Origin: Candidatus Odyssella thessalonicensis L13
GTDB taxonomy: Bacteria > Pseudomonadota > Alphaproteobacteria > Paracaedibacterales > Paracaedibacteraceae
DNA: 64,000 bases
NCBI RefSeq assembly: GCF_000190415.1
Contig: NZ_AEWF01000004.1
Location: 248,001 to 312,000, forward strand
Direction: 5' to 3'
Shown: in pieces, positions 36,788-46,610 of the stretch
How the letters are laid out: each line of letters begins with the position of its first letter
Position numbering within the stretch: the first letter of the stretch is position 1
Made by a program: the position numbers and the translations under genes
The notes under the pieces: generated by a model
The model's input: the letters and a program-made list of their open reading frames with translations, nothing else
Databases searched by the model: none
What the model was told of the DNA's origin: nothing

Positions 36788-38080
36788 ATGTCTAAAAAGA
36801 TGGGGTTTAGAGAAGTCGTTTCTCTAGTTATTGGCAGCCAAGTAGGGTCTGGGGTCTTTATGCTCCCTGCTAGTTTAGCCCTTTTAGGACCTATCAGCGT
36901 TTTTGGCTGGCTCATCTCCAGTAGTGGGGCGATTCTTTTAGCGCTTGTCTTTGCGCAATTATGTATCCAACTTCCTAAAGCCGGCGGGCCCCATGCCTAT
37001 GTAGAGGCCGCTTTTGGTCGGGAAGCTGCGTTTTTTACCAGTTGGGTGTATTGGATGATTTCGTGGGTTAGCAGTATAGCGGTGATTATTGCGGCGGTTG
37101 CTTATCTTTCGCCGTTGCTCAATTTACACTCCCCTTTACAGAATCTGATCTTAGAGATCACTTTATTATTAATTATCACTATTATTAATATTCGCGGGAC
37201 CGCCTTTGCTGGATCAATGGAGTTCATTTTAACTATTTTTAAATGTATTCCCTTGTTGCTCATTCCCATGCTGGGGCTGTTTTTTGGCAGTGCGCAAAAC
37301 TTTGAGCCGATGAATCCCAATAATTTTGAACTGATGGATGTTCTCCATCAAGCAAGCTTAATGACATTATGGGGCTTCATTGGCTTAGAATCAGCCACCG
37401 TCACCACTGCGGCTATTGATAACCCGCAAAAAGTTATTCCTAAAGCTGTTATTATTGGAACAATTACTGTTGCAGGCTTGTATATCCTAAATAGTATCGG
37501 TGTGATGGCTGTAGTGCCTTTACAAGAGCTAGCCGGGAATAAGGCCCCGTATGTCGAAGCATCCTCTCACTTGTTTGGAAAGGGATGGGATAAAGTCGTG
37601 GCCATTGTCGCTTCAATTGCGTGCATTGGTACCCTTAATGCCTGGGTTTTAACCAGTGGCCAAATCGCTTATGGCGCTGCAAAAGATAATCTTCTGCCTG
37701 AGATGTTGGGAAAGGTCAATAAGTATGAGTCTCCGTATATGAGCCTGATTTTGTCTTTCCTGGGCAGTGTCCCTCTTCTCATTATGACATTGGATAAGAA
37801 TTTAGTGGTCCAGGTGAATAAGATTATTGACATCTCTGTCACGGCATTCCTTTTTGTGTATATTCTGTGCATGCTTTCGTATATCAAATTAAATGCTCAT
37901 AAGAAGCCAATTTATCTAATTATTAGCCTATTAGCCGTTATGTTTTGTAGTTGGGCGCTTTATTATACAGATTTAAGTCTGATTCTTTGGAGCTCAATCT
38001 TTTTCTTAAGCGGTTTGCCAGTTTACCTTTGGCAATATAAGCATTTTAAGAGGCCAGTCAAGGCTCCCAAATTAACTTAG
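36788..38080 (+). CDS. APC-family amino acid permease/antiporter
   Basis: The frame opens earlier at a TTG, but ATG 36788 starts the usual N-terminus (MSKKMGFREVVSLVIGSQVG). The 430 residues have about 12 hydrophobic helices. TM1 carries the unwound substrate motif GSQVGSGVFMLP, typical of the basic amino acid/polyamine antiporters (AdiC, CadB, PotE group). TM6 has the phrase LWGFIGLESATV, which also fits. An exchange carrier of this type would let an intracellular bacterium take up host amino acids such as arginine. The exact substrate is inferred only at subfamily level. Single gene. Confidence 0.88.
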   Translation: MSKKMGFREVVSLVIGSQVGSGVFMLPASLALLGPISVFGWLISSSGAILLALVFAQLCIQLPKAGGPHAYVEAAFGREAAFFTSWVYWMISWVSSIAVIIAAVAYLSPLLNLHSPLQNLILEITLLLIITIINIRGTAFAGSMEFILTIFKCIPLLLIPMLGLFFGSAQNFEPMNPNNFELMDVLHQASLMTLWGFIGLESATVTTAAIDNPQKVIPKAVIIGTITVAGLYILNSIGVMAVVPLQELAGNKAPYVEASSHLFGKGWDKVVAIVASIACIGTLNAWVLTSGQIAYGAAKDNLLPEMLGKVNKYESPYMSLILSFLGSVPLLIMTLDKNLVVQVNKIIDISVTAFLFVYILCMLSYIKLNAHKKPIYLIISLLAVMFCSWALYYTDLSLILWSSIFFLSGLPVYLWQYKHFKRPVKAPKLT

Positions 38081-38215
38081 AGAGTTGGGAGAGAACGCTT
38101 GGCTGATGGTCAAGGGATCTTCTAGCTTGTTAGCTAAGGGGGCTTGGGCCTTGAAATTGCGAAAAACACTGCTGCATTTGATTGTAGGATTGACCAGCCA
38201 TTGAGGCAATAAGTA

Positions 38216-38650
38216 CTAGCAATGGTGTTTTATTTTTAAAGCCAGATGGTGGCAATTAAATTCAAAACCGTTATTAATGTAGAGTCTGTGGGCAGCATGA
38301 CGAATATACCCTGAATCCAGATGGACTTGATCACAATTGAGTTCATGGGCAAGTTTAATTGCATGTTTGATTAATAGGCTGCCATACCCTTTGCCCCGAA
38401 CCGCAGCCCTCGTTATAAGATCGTCAATATACAAAATTTTTCCCCAAGCAAGCATTGTAAGAATACGTAATCCCAGACAAGCAACCACCTCGTCATCTTC
38501 CTGAATAGCATAAATTTTATATCCTTCACTCTGCTGCTGCATAATTTGCTTTATAAATGATTCTTCGCTTTGTAAATGTGGTCGCAATTCTAAAAATGCC
38601 GGATAGCAACGGGATAGATCAAGGGGATCTTTGATAAGTATAACGGTCAT
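38216..38650 (-). CDS. GNAT-family N-acetyltransferase
   Basis: 145 residues or one fewer: ATG 38650 follows AAAGGA eight bases upstream and is better than the preceding TTG. Acetyl-CoA-binding motif A is clear (IDDLITRAAVRGKGYGSLLI, with R-G-K-G-Y-G). The C-terminal LYINNGFEF is the motif B tyrosine region. It transfers an acyl group to an amine on a small molecule or protein that cannot be named from sequence. Single gene, convergent with the permease. Confidence 0.88.
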   Translation of the reverse strand: MTVILIKDPLDLSRCYPAFLELRPHLQSEESFIKQIMQQQSEGYKIYAIQEDDEVVACLGLRILTMLAWGKILYIDDLITRAAVRGKGYGSLLIKHAIKLAHELNCDQVHLDSGYIRHAAHRLYINNGFEFNCHHLALKIKHHC

Positions 38651-38765
38651 CAATTTATCCTTTTAACTCTTAGAATACGGGTAATCTATAGAACAGGAAT
38701 AGGGAATATTGTGTACGAAGTAAAGGAGAGGATTAATGAAATATATTTAAGCGGGATAAAATAAA

Positions 38766-38783
38766 GCCCCCTAAACAGGGGGC
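38766..38783 (-). terminator. Rho-independent terminator for acnA
   Basis: Read on the minus strand, GCCCCCT-GTTT-AGGGGGC is a perfect 7-bp GC-rich stem followed at once by TTTATTTTAT, 31 bases after the acnA stop codon. Confidence 0.88.
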
Positions 38784-38813
38784 AAAGATTTTTATAGGTT
38801 TAGCCGCTTTAGA

Positions 38814-41495
38814 CTAAGCAGCGGCTAATGATCTTAAAACATACGGGAGAATACCACCATTATAGAAATAGTCCACTTCATCCTGGGTATCGATCCGGCA
38901 ATTAAGTTGTACCGTTAGCTTTTCTCCGTTAGGACGGGTAATCTCACAGCTGACAACCATTCTTGGAGATATACCCTCTTCCAAGCCTTTAATGGAAATG
39001 GTTTCAAACCCTGTTAACATTAGGCTCTTGCGATCCACCCCTTCCGGGAATTGCAAAGGAACGATGCCCATGCCCACTAGGTTGGAGCGATGAATACGTT
39101 CAAAGCTTTCGGCAATAACTGCTTTTACCCCCAGCAGCCGTGTGCCCTTGGCTGCCCAGTCGCGCGAAGAGCCGGTTCCATATTCTTTGCCGGCAATAAT
39201 CACAAGCGGCGTTCCTTGGTTTTGGTAGGCCATCGCGGCGTCGTAAATGGAAACAATTTCGCTGTTTGCCCCCGTTCGGGTATACCCGCCTGTTTTCTCC
39301 GGGACCATTTCATTAGCTAAGCGGATGTTGGCAAAAGTGCCCCGCATCATCACTTCATGGTTACCTCGGCGTGCTCCATAAGAATTGAAATCTTGCTGTG
39401 CCACCGCATGCTTTTCTAGGTAGCGGCCAGCTGGTCCTTCCTTCTTAATGCTTCCTGCCGGTGAGATGTGATCTGTGGTTACGCTATCCCCTAACAACGC
39501 CAGCACTTTAGCGTTATTAATGTTTTTGACAGCGCGATCGGCGGATTTTATGTTTTCAAAATAAGGCGGGTTTTTGACATAGGTACTGGTCTCATCCCAG
39601 CGGTAAGTTTGTGAGGCAACTGCATCAATCCGTTGCCAGTGTTCATCGCCTTTGAACACATTAGCATATTTCTGGCGATACATTTCTGGCGTCATGGAGG
39701 AGGCAATGGCTTCGGCAATTTCTGCTCGCGTTGGCCAAATATCCTTCAGATAAACGGGCTTGCCATCTTTAGAAAGCCCAAGCGGTTCCGTGGTAATATC
39801 AATTTTCATAGAGCCTGCTAGGGCATAAGCAACCACCAATGGCGGTGAGGCCAGATAGTTCAGTTTTACATGCGGATTAATTCTGCCCTCAAAGTTGCGG
39901 TTACCTGATAGAACGCCGGCCACACTAAGGTCCCCTGCTTCAATGGCTTTAATCAGTTCCGGATTTAAAGGTCCAGAGTTTCCAATACAGGTAGTACAAC
40001 CATACCCGACAAGATTAAAGCCAACAGCTTCTAAATCTCTCATTAGGCCTGATTTTTCCAAATAATCACTTACGACTTGCGATCCCGGAGCCAGCGACGT
40101 CTTGACCCAAGGTTTAGGCTGGAGCCCTAAAGCACGAGCTTTGCGGGCTACCAAGCCAGCGCCTAACATAACGGAGGGGTTAGAGGTATTGGTGCAGCTG
40201 GTAATAGCGGCAATAACCACATCACCGTGATTAAGTTCATAATTCTTGCCTTCAACGGCGATGCCAGCGGCGTCTGATTTACCTTCAGCTTTAAGCACGC
40301 TCTCGCAAGATTGTTTTGCATCACTGAGAAGCACTTTGTCTTGCGGGCGTTTCGGTCCGGCAAGAGAGGGCAATACGGTCGCTAAATCTAGTTCCACATA
40401 TTCATCATACGCGGGGTCAGGGGTGGTGCTATCTCGCCATAGACTTTGGGCCTTGGCATAAGCTTCAACCAGAGCAATGCGTTCTGAGTCGCGGCCGGTA
40501 AATTCGAGATAACGCAGGACCTCTTGGTCAATTGGGAAGAATCCGCAGGTTGCCCCATATTCAGGGGCCATATTACCAATTGTTGCCCGATCAGCAAGGC
40601 TTAAGTGATCAAGGCCACTGCCATAAAACTCGACAAACTTTCCAACCACGCCCTTGGCCCGCAGGATGTTTGTGACTGTCAGGACCAAATCGGTTGCGGT
40701 AATGCCTTCCGCTAACTTGCCGGTTAACTTAAATCCGACAACTTTAGGTAGCAACATACTTAGCGGTTGCCCCAACATCGCAGCTTCTGCTTCAATGCCC
40801 CCGACACCCCATCCTAAGACGGCCATGCCATTCACCATGGTGGTATGGCTGTCGGTTCCTACAAGGGAGTCCGGATAAGCTACAATCTCGCCAGCTTCAG
40901 TCTCTTGGGTCCATACCACTTGTGAAAGATATTCAAGGTTCACTTGGTGACAAATACCTGTTCCAGGGGGAACGACGCGAAAATTCTTAAAAGCTTGCTG
41001 ACCCCACTTTAAGAATTTATAGCGCTCAGCATTACGTTGATATTCAAGCTCAACGTTTTTCTGAAAAGCCGTTGAGTTGGCATAATAATCCACCATAACA
41101 GAGTGGTCGATCACCAGATCCACGGGGACGAGAGGATTAATTTTCTCAGGATTGCCCCCTAAAGCTTGCATGGCGTCGCGCATGGCGGCTAAGTCAACCA
41201 CAGCCGGCACCCCGGTAAAATCTTGCATTAAAATACGCGCTGGTGAAAAGGCTATCTCATTGGATGATTTTCCTTCAGCAGGTAATTTTGCTGCCGAACG
41301 GATATCATCGACAGTTACGTTCTTACCATTTTCATTTCTCAGTAAATTCTCGATTAAGACTTTAATCGTGTAAGGTAGCTTTGAAATAGGACCCGTCCCA
41401 GCTTTTTCCGCTGTAGCTAAGCTGAAATATGTATAGGTTTTATCTCCTACTTTTAGCTGGCTTTTCGCTTTTAGCGAGTCTAAGCAGTGCGTCAT
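38814..41495 (-). CDS. acnA: Aconitate hydratase A
   Basis: Isomerises citrate to isocitrate in the TCA cycle using a [4Fe-4S] cluster. The open frame continues upstream to 41582, but ATG 41495 with GGGGGAAG before it begins the usual start MTHCLDSLKAKSQLKVGDK. The protein is 893 residues, standard for AcnA/IRP-type aconitases. Cluster cysteines lie in ITSCTNTSNPSVM and GYGCTTCIGNSGPL. Active-site phrases are VGTDSHTTMVNGMAVLGWG, GTGSSRDWAAKGT and LLGDSVTTDHISPAG. Its own terminator lies downstream. Diverges from the RMD1-family gene across about 180 bases. Confidence 0.97.
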   Translation of the reverse strand: MTHCLDSLKAKSQLKVGDKTYTYFSLATAEKAGTGPISKLPYTIKVLIENLLRNENGKNVTVDDIRSAAKLPAEGKSSNEIAFSPARILMQDFTGVPAVVDLAAMRDAMQALGGNPEKINPLVPVDLVIDHSVMVDYYANSTAFQKNVELEYQRNAERYKFLKWGQQAFKNFRVVPPGTGICHQVNLEYLSQVVWTQETEAGEIVAYPDSLVGTDSHTTMVNGMAVLGWGVGGIEAEAAMLGQPLSMLLPKVVGFKLTGKLAEGITATDLVLTVTNILRAKGVVGKFVEFYGSGLDHLSLADRATIGNMAPEYGATCGFFPIDQEVLRYLEFTGRDSERIALVEAYAKAQSLWRDSTTPDPAYDEYVELDLATVLPSLAGPKRPQDKVLLSDAKQSCESVLKAEGKSDAAGIAVEGKNYELNHGDVVIAAITSCTNTSNPSVMLGAGLVARKARALGLQPKPWVKTSLAPGSQVVSDYLEKSGLMRDLEAVGFNLVGYGCTTCIGNSGPLNPELIKAIEAGDLSVAGVLSGNRNFEGRINPHVKLNYLASPPLVVAYALAGSMKIDITTEPLGLSKDGKPVYLKDIWPTRAEIAEAIASSMTPEMYRQKYANVFKGDEHWQRIDAVASQTYRWDETSTYVKNPPYFENIKSADRAVKNINNAKVLALLGDSVTTDHISPAGSIKKEGPAGRYLEKHAVAQQDFNSYGARRGNHEVMMRGTFANIRLANEMVPEKTGGYTRTGANSEIVSIYDAAMAYQNQGTPLVIIAGKEYGTGSSRDWAAKGTRLLGVKAVIAESFERIHRSNLVGMGIVPLQFPEGVDRKSLMLTGFETISIKGLEEGISPRMVVSCEITRPNGEKLTVQLNCRIDTQDEVDYFYNGGILPYVLRSLAAA

Positions 41496-41677
41496 TGATC
41501 GTCTTCCCCCAAAATTGTCTAAATAGAGCACAGTTAATAATAAGGTATAGCGATTCTGACTCGAACTCAAGTGAGAGCACATATCAGATTAACTTTCTAG
41601 GTCATGGTATTTAGGTTGTATTTATGGTAGGGTGAGACAACAAATAACCTTTTATTCTAATATTTTGAGCGTAATAA

Positions 41678-42484
41678 ATGAGTCGCTTATGTGCATCTTA
41701 CTGTCTTGCTGACCGTTATCAAATAGATGAGCTCGCAAGAATTTTTCGAGCTGAAGGTTTTGATCCAAAATTTTATGATGACGTTATTCATGTCCAATAT
41801 GGTCAGGACGAAGAAAAAGGTCATGCATTTTTCTTTCCTTATGGCTGTGCCGTATTTTGGGGAATAAACAAAAAGCATATTGCCACTCTGCTAGATTTGG
41901 CCACCGCCGCTACCATCAAACCGGTGGCGGGGATAGTCTATGATGAGTGTTATTACCTCTATACAAGTCAGTCTCGCATTATTGAAGAAGAAGATATGAT
42001 TGAGCTCGATGGCGACGATCCAGTCTTAAAGTTATCTTTATCTTATGGATTGTCGCAGTCTGTTAAGCTCACTGTTTTTGAAAATACCATTGCTGAGGCC
42101 ATTCAAAAAAGCAAGCATTTACCAGAAGAGTTAGCCGTAAAAGGCAAAACCAGTTTATCACGCCAGCAATTATCCCGTAAAATTGGGGCGCTGTATGCTG
42201 AGCGCCATTCCATCAATTTGCATAGTGACCTTTTAGATACGCCGGAATTTTTTTGGCGACGCCCTAAATATGAGAGCTATTATCATATGGCCTCTGACTA
42301 TCTTGACCTGCATATGCGCACCAATATTCTTAATCAGCGCTTATCAATTCTTCATGAACTCTACGAGATTCTCTCAGATGAGCTTAAGCATTTGCACTCG
42401 TCTCGCTTAGAGTGGATCATCATCCTGCTGATTGTCTCAGAAGTCGTCTTGACGCTGCTCAAAGACGTTCTTAAATGGCTGTAA
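41678..42484 (+). CDS. RMD1/DUF155 family membrane-anchored protein
   Basis: 268 residues. The N-terminal domain (about 1-90) ends in FFFPYGCAVFWGINKKH, the hallmark of DUF155, followed by a long helical region (HSDLLDTPEFFWRRPKYESYY...LNQRLSILHELYEIL). A C-terminal membrane helix (LEWIIILLIVSEVVLTLL) completes the Rmd1-type layout. Eukaryotic relatives (RMND1, yeast Rmd1/Rmd8) act at mitochondrial and other organelle membranes. Bacterial members are poorly characterised. The catalytic or binding role is unknown. It sits between the divergent acnA and the convergent udg. Confidence 0.85.
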   Translation: MSRLCASYCLADRYQIDELARIFRAEGFDPKFYDDVIHVQYGQDEEKGHAFFFPYGCAVFWGINKKHIATLLDLATAATIKPVAGIVYDECYYLYTSQSRIIEEEDMIELDGDDPVLKLSLSYGLSQSVKLTVFENTIAEAIQKSKHLPEELAVKGKTSLSRQQLSRKIGALYAERHSINLHSDLLDTPEFFWRRPKYESYYHMASDYLDLHMRTNILNQRLSILHELYEILSDELKHLHSSRLEWIIILLIVSEVVLTLLKDVLKWL

Positions 42485-42518
42485 CTTAATTGTTTTTACA
42501 AACATTTAAATTCTTCTA

Positions 42519-43340
42519 CTATTTTAAGCCAAGGCGCATCAGTTCATCTTCTATCATCAGTAAATCACGCCAGACGGTCGCTTTTTGACCCGGGGAGCGC
42601 AGAAGGAAGGCGGGGTGATAAGTAGCCAGGGTCTTGATAGGCTCTTGCATTCGCTCAGTTTTAAACTCATGCCATCTGCCGCGGATTTTCATAATACCTT
42701 CATTGGTATTAAGGATCGTCTTTGTGGACGTTCCCCCTACTAGGACCAAGATCTTGGGAGCCACAAGCTCAATGTGGCGCTCAACAAAGGGCTGACAGAT
42801 AGCCATTTCATGGGGCGTCGGGGTGCGATTGCCCGGGGGGCGCCAGTTGATGATATTGGTAATGTAAACATTGTCTTGCCGGCTTAAGCCAATGGTTTGC
42901 AAGGCTCTGTCCAGCAGTTGTCCGGATACTCCAACAAAGGGCCGTCCCTGACGATCCTCATCAGCGCCGGGCGCTTCGCCAATCACCATAATCTTGGCCT
43001 CAGGGCTGCCATCACAAAATACTGTGTTGGTCGCCGTGGCTTTTAAATCGCAGCCATCAAAATTGAGAACAGCTTGCCGCAGTTCCTCTAATGTCTGACA
43101 AGCAGCGGCAATGGCTTTAGAGTTGCTGGCTTGTTTCGTGTGAGCAGGCTTTTCAGGTAAAGGCTCTACATGGGCTCGTGTTATCGGTGCCGCTGCGACC
43201 GTCACCGGAGATGGCTTTGGTCGCGCTTGCTTATGATTGACCGGCTGGTCGCCAATGGCAACTGTCATGCCGATATCCGTATACCATTCCAGAATATCAG
43301 AAATGGGGTTGGAGGCGGAATTGTTGTGCTTATCCTTCAT
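42519..43340 (-). CDS. udg: Uracil-DNA glycosylase, family 4 (Fe-S type)
   Basis: Removes uracil from DNA as the first step of base excision repair. 273 residues. The first 75 are a Pro/Ala/Lys linker of low complexity; the catalytic domain follows. Motifs are GEAPGADEDRQGRPFVG (water-activating loop), YITNIINWRPPGNRTP, LVGGTSTKTIL and TYHPAFLLRSP with the conserved His. Cys residues for the [4Fe-4S] cluster are partly visible (FDGCDLK, VFCDG and ICQPF). The long N-terminal tail is common in alphaproteobacterial members. No strong ribosome binding site precedes ATG 43340. Works with dUTPase to keep uracil low. Confidence 0.92.
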   Translation of the reverse strand: MKDKHNNSASNPISDILEWYTDIGMTVAIGDQPVNHKQARPKPSPVTVAAAPITRAHVEPLPEKPAHTKQASNSKAIAAACQTLEELRQAVLNFDGCDLKATATNTVFCDGSPEAKIMVIGEAPGADEDRQGRPFVGVSGQLLDRALQTIGLSRQDNVYITNIINWRPPGNRTPTPHEMAICQPFVERHIELVAPKILVLVGGTSTKTILNTNEGIMKIRGRWHEFKTERMQEPIKTLATYHPAFLLRSPGQKATVWRDLLMIEDELMRLGLK

Positions 43341-43463
43341 GCCCGCAGCTTATCATACTTTATCAGGATAAGTCTTTAATCTTTTTAACCTAATTTTTGT
43401 TTTAATTAAAAGGGCTGTTCGCGTAATCTGGGAATAAGTTGCTAAGATTAAGAGGGTAAGCAA

Positions 43464-45065
43464 ATGTCATCAGAGTCGATGAATTATGATGTGGTCATTG
43501 TCGGTGGAGGCCCGGCTGGATTATCAGCTGCCATTCGACTAAAACAATTAAACGCAGATATAACAGTTTGCTTGCTCGAAAAGGGATCAGAGATCGGCGC
43601 CCACATTTTATCCGGCAATGTCTTTGAGCCGCGGGCCCTGAATGAATTATTGCCCAACTGGAAAGATTTAGGGGCTCCGTTGTCGACCCCTGTTAAAGCA
43701 GATCGTTTTTATTTCTTATCTAAGACTAAAAAGTACCGTTTGCCAACGCCGCCGCAAATGCATAACCAAGGAAATTATATCATCTCTCTGGGAGCTTTAT
43801 GCCGCTGGTTAGCCGAGCAAGCGACTAACTTAGGGGTTGAGATCTATCCTGGCTTCCCAGCCGCTGTTTTACTCAAAGATGATTCCGGTACTGTCATTGG
43901 CGTCAGGACGGGGGATATGGGCGTCGACAAGGAAGGCAAGCCCACTGAGTTGTATCAACCCGGCATGGAGATTTTTGCCAAACAAGTTATCCTGGCGGAA
44001 GGGTGTCGCGGTTCCTTGTCCGAGCAAGTTATCAAGGACTATCAGCTGCGTGATCCTGAGAATCCGCAAACTTATGGCATTGGCTTTAAAGAAGTCTGGC
44101 AAATTGACCCTGAAAAACATCAAGAAGGGTTGACAGAACATGGAATCGGTTGGCCCTTGGATCAAGCGACTTATGGTGGCTCGTTCATTTACCATGCTGA
44201 AAATCATCAAGTCTTTGTGGGATATGTGATCGGTCTGGACTACCAGAACCCTTATATGTCCCCTTTCGAAGAATTTCAACGCTTCAAAACTCATCCTAAA
44301 ATTCGCACTCTCTTTGAAGGCGGGAAGCGCATTGCTTATGGGGCCCGGGCCCTCAATGAAGGTGGATGGCAAGCAATACCTAAGCTGACTTTTCCGGGTG
44401 GGGCTTTGGTTGGCTGCAGTGCCGGCTTTGTTAACGTGCCTAAGATTAAGGGCAGCCACACCGCCATGAAATCCGGCATGTTAGCGGCAGAGGGCGTCAT
44501 CGAGTTCTTTAAAAATGGCCATAATCCTTATAATGAATTATTAGAATCCAGCTGGGTGGCGGAGGAATTAAAAGCAGTGCGCAACATACGCCCAGGTTTC
44601 CGTCATGGGCTCATTCCTGGTTTAATCAATGCCGCTTTTGAAACCTATATTAGCCGCGGTAAATCCCCGTGGACACTTAAGAATCACAAGGACAATAAGA
44701 GTCTGCGCTTAGCCGCTGCGGCTACCAAAATTGATTATCCTAAAGCTGATGGCAAACTGACCTTTGATCGATTGAGCTCTGTTTATTTATGCAATACCAG
44801 CCATGATGAAAACCAACCGGTGCATTTAAAATTGCGCCAGCCAGAGATGGCCATTGCGCATAACTATCAGCTTTATGATTCTCCGGAACAACGCTACTGC
44901 CCGGCAGGGGTCTATGAAATTGTGAAAACCGGCCCTGAACCATATTTGCAGATCAACTCAGCCAACTGTATTCACTGCAAAACCTGTGATATTAAGGATC
45001 CGCTTCAGAATATTCAATGGGTCCCTCCTGAAGGCGGCAGTGGCCCAAATTATGGGGCAATGTAA
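43464..45065 (+). CDS. etfD: Electron transfer flavoprotein-ubiquinone oxidoreductase
   Basis: Passes electrons from ETF (acyl-CoA and amino acid oxidation) to ubiquinone at the inner membrane. 533 residues. FAD dinucleotide fold VVIVGGGPAGLSAAIRLK at the start. The ubiquinone/FAD core includes HILSGNVFEPRAL, YGGSFIYH and VGCSAGFVNVPKIKG. The C-terminal [4Fe-4S] domain has RYCPAGVYE and CIHCKTCDIKDP (Cys502, 505, 508). ATG 43464 or ATG 43479 may be the start; GAGGGTAAGC lies before the first. etfA and etfB are not in the window. Confidence 0.96.
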   Translation: MSSESMNYDVVIVGGGPAGLSAAIRLKQLNADITVCLLEKGSEIGAHILSGNVFEPRALNELLPNWKDLGAPLSTPVKADRFYFLSKTKKYRLPTPPQMHNQGNYIISLGALCRWLAEQATNLGVEIYPGFPAAVLLKDDSGTVIGVRTGDMGVDKEGKPTELYQPGMEIFAKQVILAEGCRGSLSEQVIKDYQLRDPENPQTYGIGFKEVWQIDPEKHQEGLTEHGIGWPLDQATYGGSFIYHAENHQVFVGYVIGLDYQNPYMSPFEEFQRFKTHPKIRTLFEGGKRIAYGARALNEGGWQAIPKLTFPGGALVGCSAGFVNVPKIKGSHTAMKSGMLAAEGVIEFFKNGHNPYNELLESSWVAEELKAVRNIRPGFRHGLIPGLINAAFETYISRGKSPWTLKNHKDNKSLRLAAAATKIDYPKADGKLTFDRLSSVYLCNTSHDENQPVHLKLRQPEMAIAHNYQLYDSPEQRYCPAGVYEIVKTGPEPYLQINSANCIHCKTCDIKDPLQNIQWVPPEGGSGPNYGAM

Positions 45066-45090
45066 TTTATTCTTACCTTTATGAGCCAGT

Positions 45091-45139
45091 GGGACGCCTT
45101 GAGCCCGGGCTGCCTGTGATTTCCTGGCGCCCCTTTTTT
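45091..45139 (+). terminator. Candidate terminator for the ETF-QO gene
   Basis: GGGACGCC (45091-45098) can pair with GGCGCCCC (45126-45133) with one mismatch, followed by six T residues (45134-45139). AGCCCGGGCT forms a second small dyad inside the loop. Located 26 bases after the stop codon. Confidence 0.55.
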
Positions 45140-45397
45140 ATTTGGCTTATGTATTAAGTCAGATTGCTGTTAGACAGAAAAGGGACTGTTAACTGAGAGA
45201 GACCTAAACCCTTATAATTGGGGGAAAATGAAGGGGCTCTAATTCTTTTTATCCTGTCTATCTGTTGAGAGTAAGACCCCTTAGCCTATTCCAAGCATTA
45301 ATCTCTAATTTAGCTTTATTTTAATAAAAAATTAGATCATCTCTTTATACCATAAATTACAAGTGAGAAGAGTTTAATCAAAGTTAAAGGATAATTG
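45140..45397. other. Intergenic region before the metal efflux pair
   Basis: About 260 AT-rich bases. No supported ORF and no clear metal-regulator operator recognised. It must contain the promoter of the efflux operon. Confidence 0.4.
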
Positions 45398-46594
45398 ATG
45401 CAGATTAACCACAAAGTAGGCGTCCTGGGTACGGCGCTTATAATTGGAGGCTATTTAATATATGCTAAAATTACCTCAACTATCCCCCCTTCACCCCCTT
45501 CTCACGAGGAGAAGAAAGAAGGGAGCCATGAAGAGAGGATGCTGATTATTCTTGATGAGCAGAAAATAAAGAATCTTGATCTTCAAATCCTCAAAGTCGC
45601 TGATGCTCACCATCGAAGAAGAATTACTTTTCCGGGGCAAGTTTCCTTAAATGAGAATGAGGTTATCCATGTCAGTACTACTATTCCCGGCATTATTAAG
45701 AAAGTTTATAAAAACCTTGGTGAAGAGGTTAAAGTAGGAGATGCCCTTGCGCTTATTGAAAGCCGTGAAATGGCTGAAGCAAAGTCTGCCTATATATCTG
45801 TCTACAAAGAGTTGATCCTAAAAAAGGATCTTTTAGAAAGAGAAGAAAGATTATGGAAGATGAAAGTGAAGCCAGAAACAGAGTTCCTTAAAACTCAGAA
45901 CATGTATGAGATAACTAAAATTGACTTGGAACAGAAAAAACAAAAACTCTTGGCTCTCAACATAAAGGAGTCAGAAATTGAGAAGCTTCCCTTTCAAAGT
46001 GCCCCTTTAAACTCCTATGCGATAGAAGCTCCTATCAACGGTAAAGTATTAGAACGTCATGCTTCGCTGGGAGAAATAATAAACAGTGACCGCCAGCTTT
46101 TTGTCGTCGCTAATCTTGATAAAGTTTGGATTAATATCTCTATTCCCGCTCAGGATCTATCAACCATAAAGAAAGGTCAGCATGTAGATATATATGCGAG
46201 CAATGGAGCGCCTTTCCTATCTTCTACCCTTATGTATGTGAGCCCTGTTATTAGTGAGGAGAGTCGCACCGGACGGGCAATTGTCGAACTCGATAATACT
46301 CGCGGAGCCTGGCACCCGGGAGACTTTGTATCGGCGCAAGTTATATCCAATGAAATCTCTCCGTTTATAAGCATTCCGGCAGCAGCGGTACAGAAGATTA
46401 AAGGAGAAGCCTATGTCTTTGTTAAAACAGGGGCAACTCAGTTCGAAGCTAAAAAAATAACCATACATGGAACAGAAAACGGTCAATTTTTCGAAGTGAA
46501 AGAAGGGGTAAGTCCAGGGGACGAGATTGTTATGACTAACACGTTTTTATTAAAAGCAGAACTTGGCAAAAGCGAAGCAGAACATTCCGATTAA
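45398..46594 (+). CDS. czcB: Periplasmic adaptor subunit of an HME-RND metal efflux pump (CzcB/CusB-like)
   Basis: Membrane fusion protein linking the inner-membrane pump to an outer-membrane channel. ATG 45398 has AAAGG seven bases before it (an in-frame TTG lies at 45395). The 398 residues have an N-terminal anchor helix (VGVLGTALIIGGYLIYAKI), a lipoyl half-motif VSTTIPGIIKKVYKNLGEEV, and a coiled-coil hairpin (about 125-185). The second lipoyl half (IEAPINGKVLERHASLGE), a beta-barrel (VWINISIPAQDLSTIKKGQ) and a membrane-proximal domain follow. It has few Met or His pairs, so copper specificity of the CusB kind is not indicated. The pump gene starts 16 bases after its stop. Confidence 0.9.
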   Translation: MQINHKVGVLGTALIIGGYLIYAKITSTIPPSPPSHEEKKEGSHEERMLIILDEQKIKNLDLQILKVADAHHRRRITFPGQVSLNENEVIHVSTTIPGIIKKVYKNLGEEVKVGDALALIESREMAEAKSAYISVYKELILKKDLLEREERLWKMKVKPETEFLKTQNMYEITKIDLEQKKQKLLALNIKESEIEKLPFQSAPLNSYAIEAPINGKVLERHASLGEIINSDRQLFVVANLDKVWINISIPAQDLSTIKKGQHVDIYASNGAPFLSSTLMYVSPVISEESRTGRAIVELDNTRGAWHPGDFVSAQVISNEISPFISIPAAAVQKIKGEAYVFVKTGATQFEAKKITIHGTENGQFFEVKEGVSPGDEIVMTNTFLLKAELGKSEAEHSD

Positions 46595-46610
46595 TAGATA
46601 GGATCCTTAA

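Noticed and set aside
38814-41582. Longer aconitase start at 41582
   Set aside because: The added 29 residues do not match aconitases, and ATG 41495 has a good ribosome binding site directly before the conserved start.
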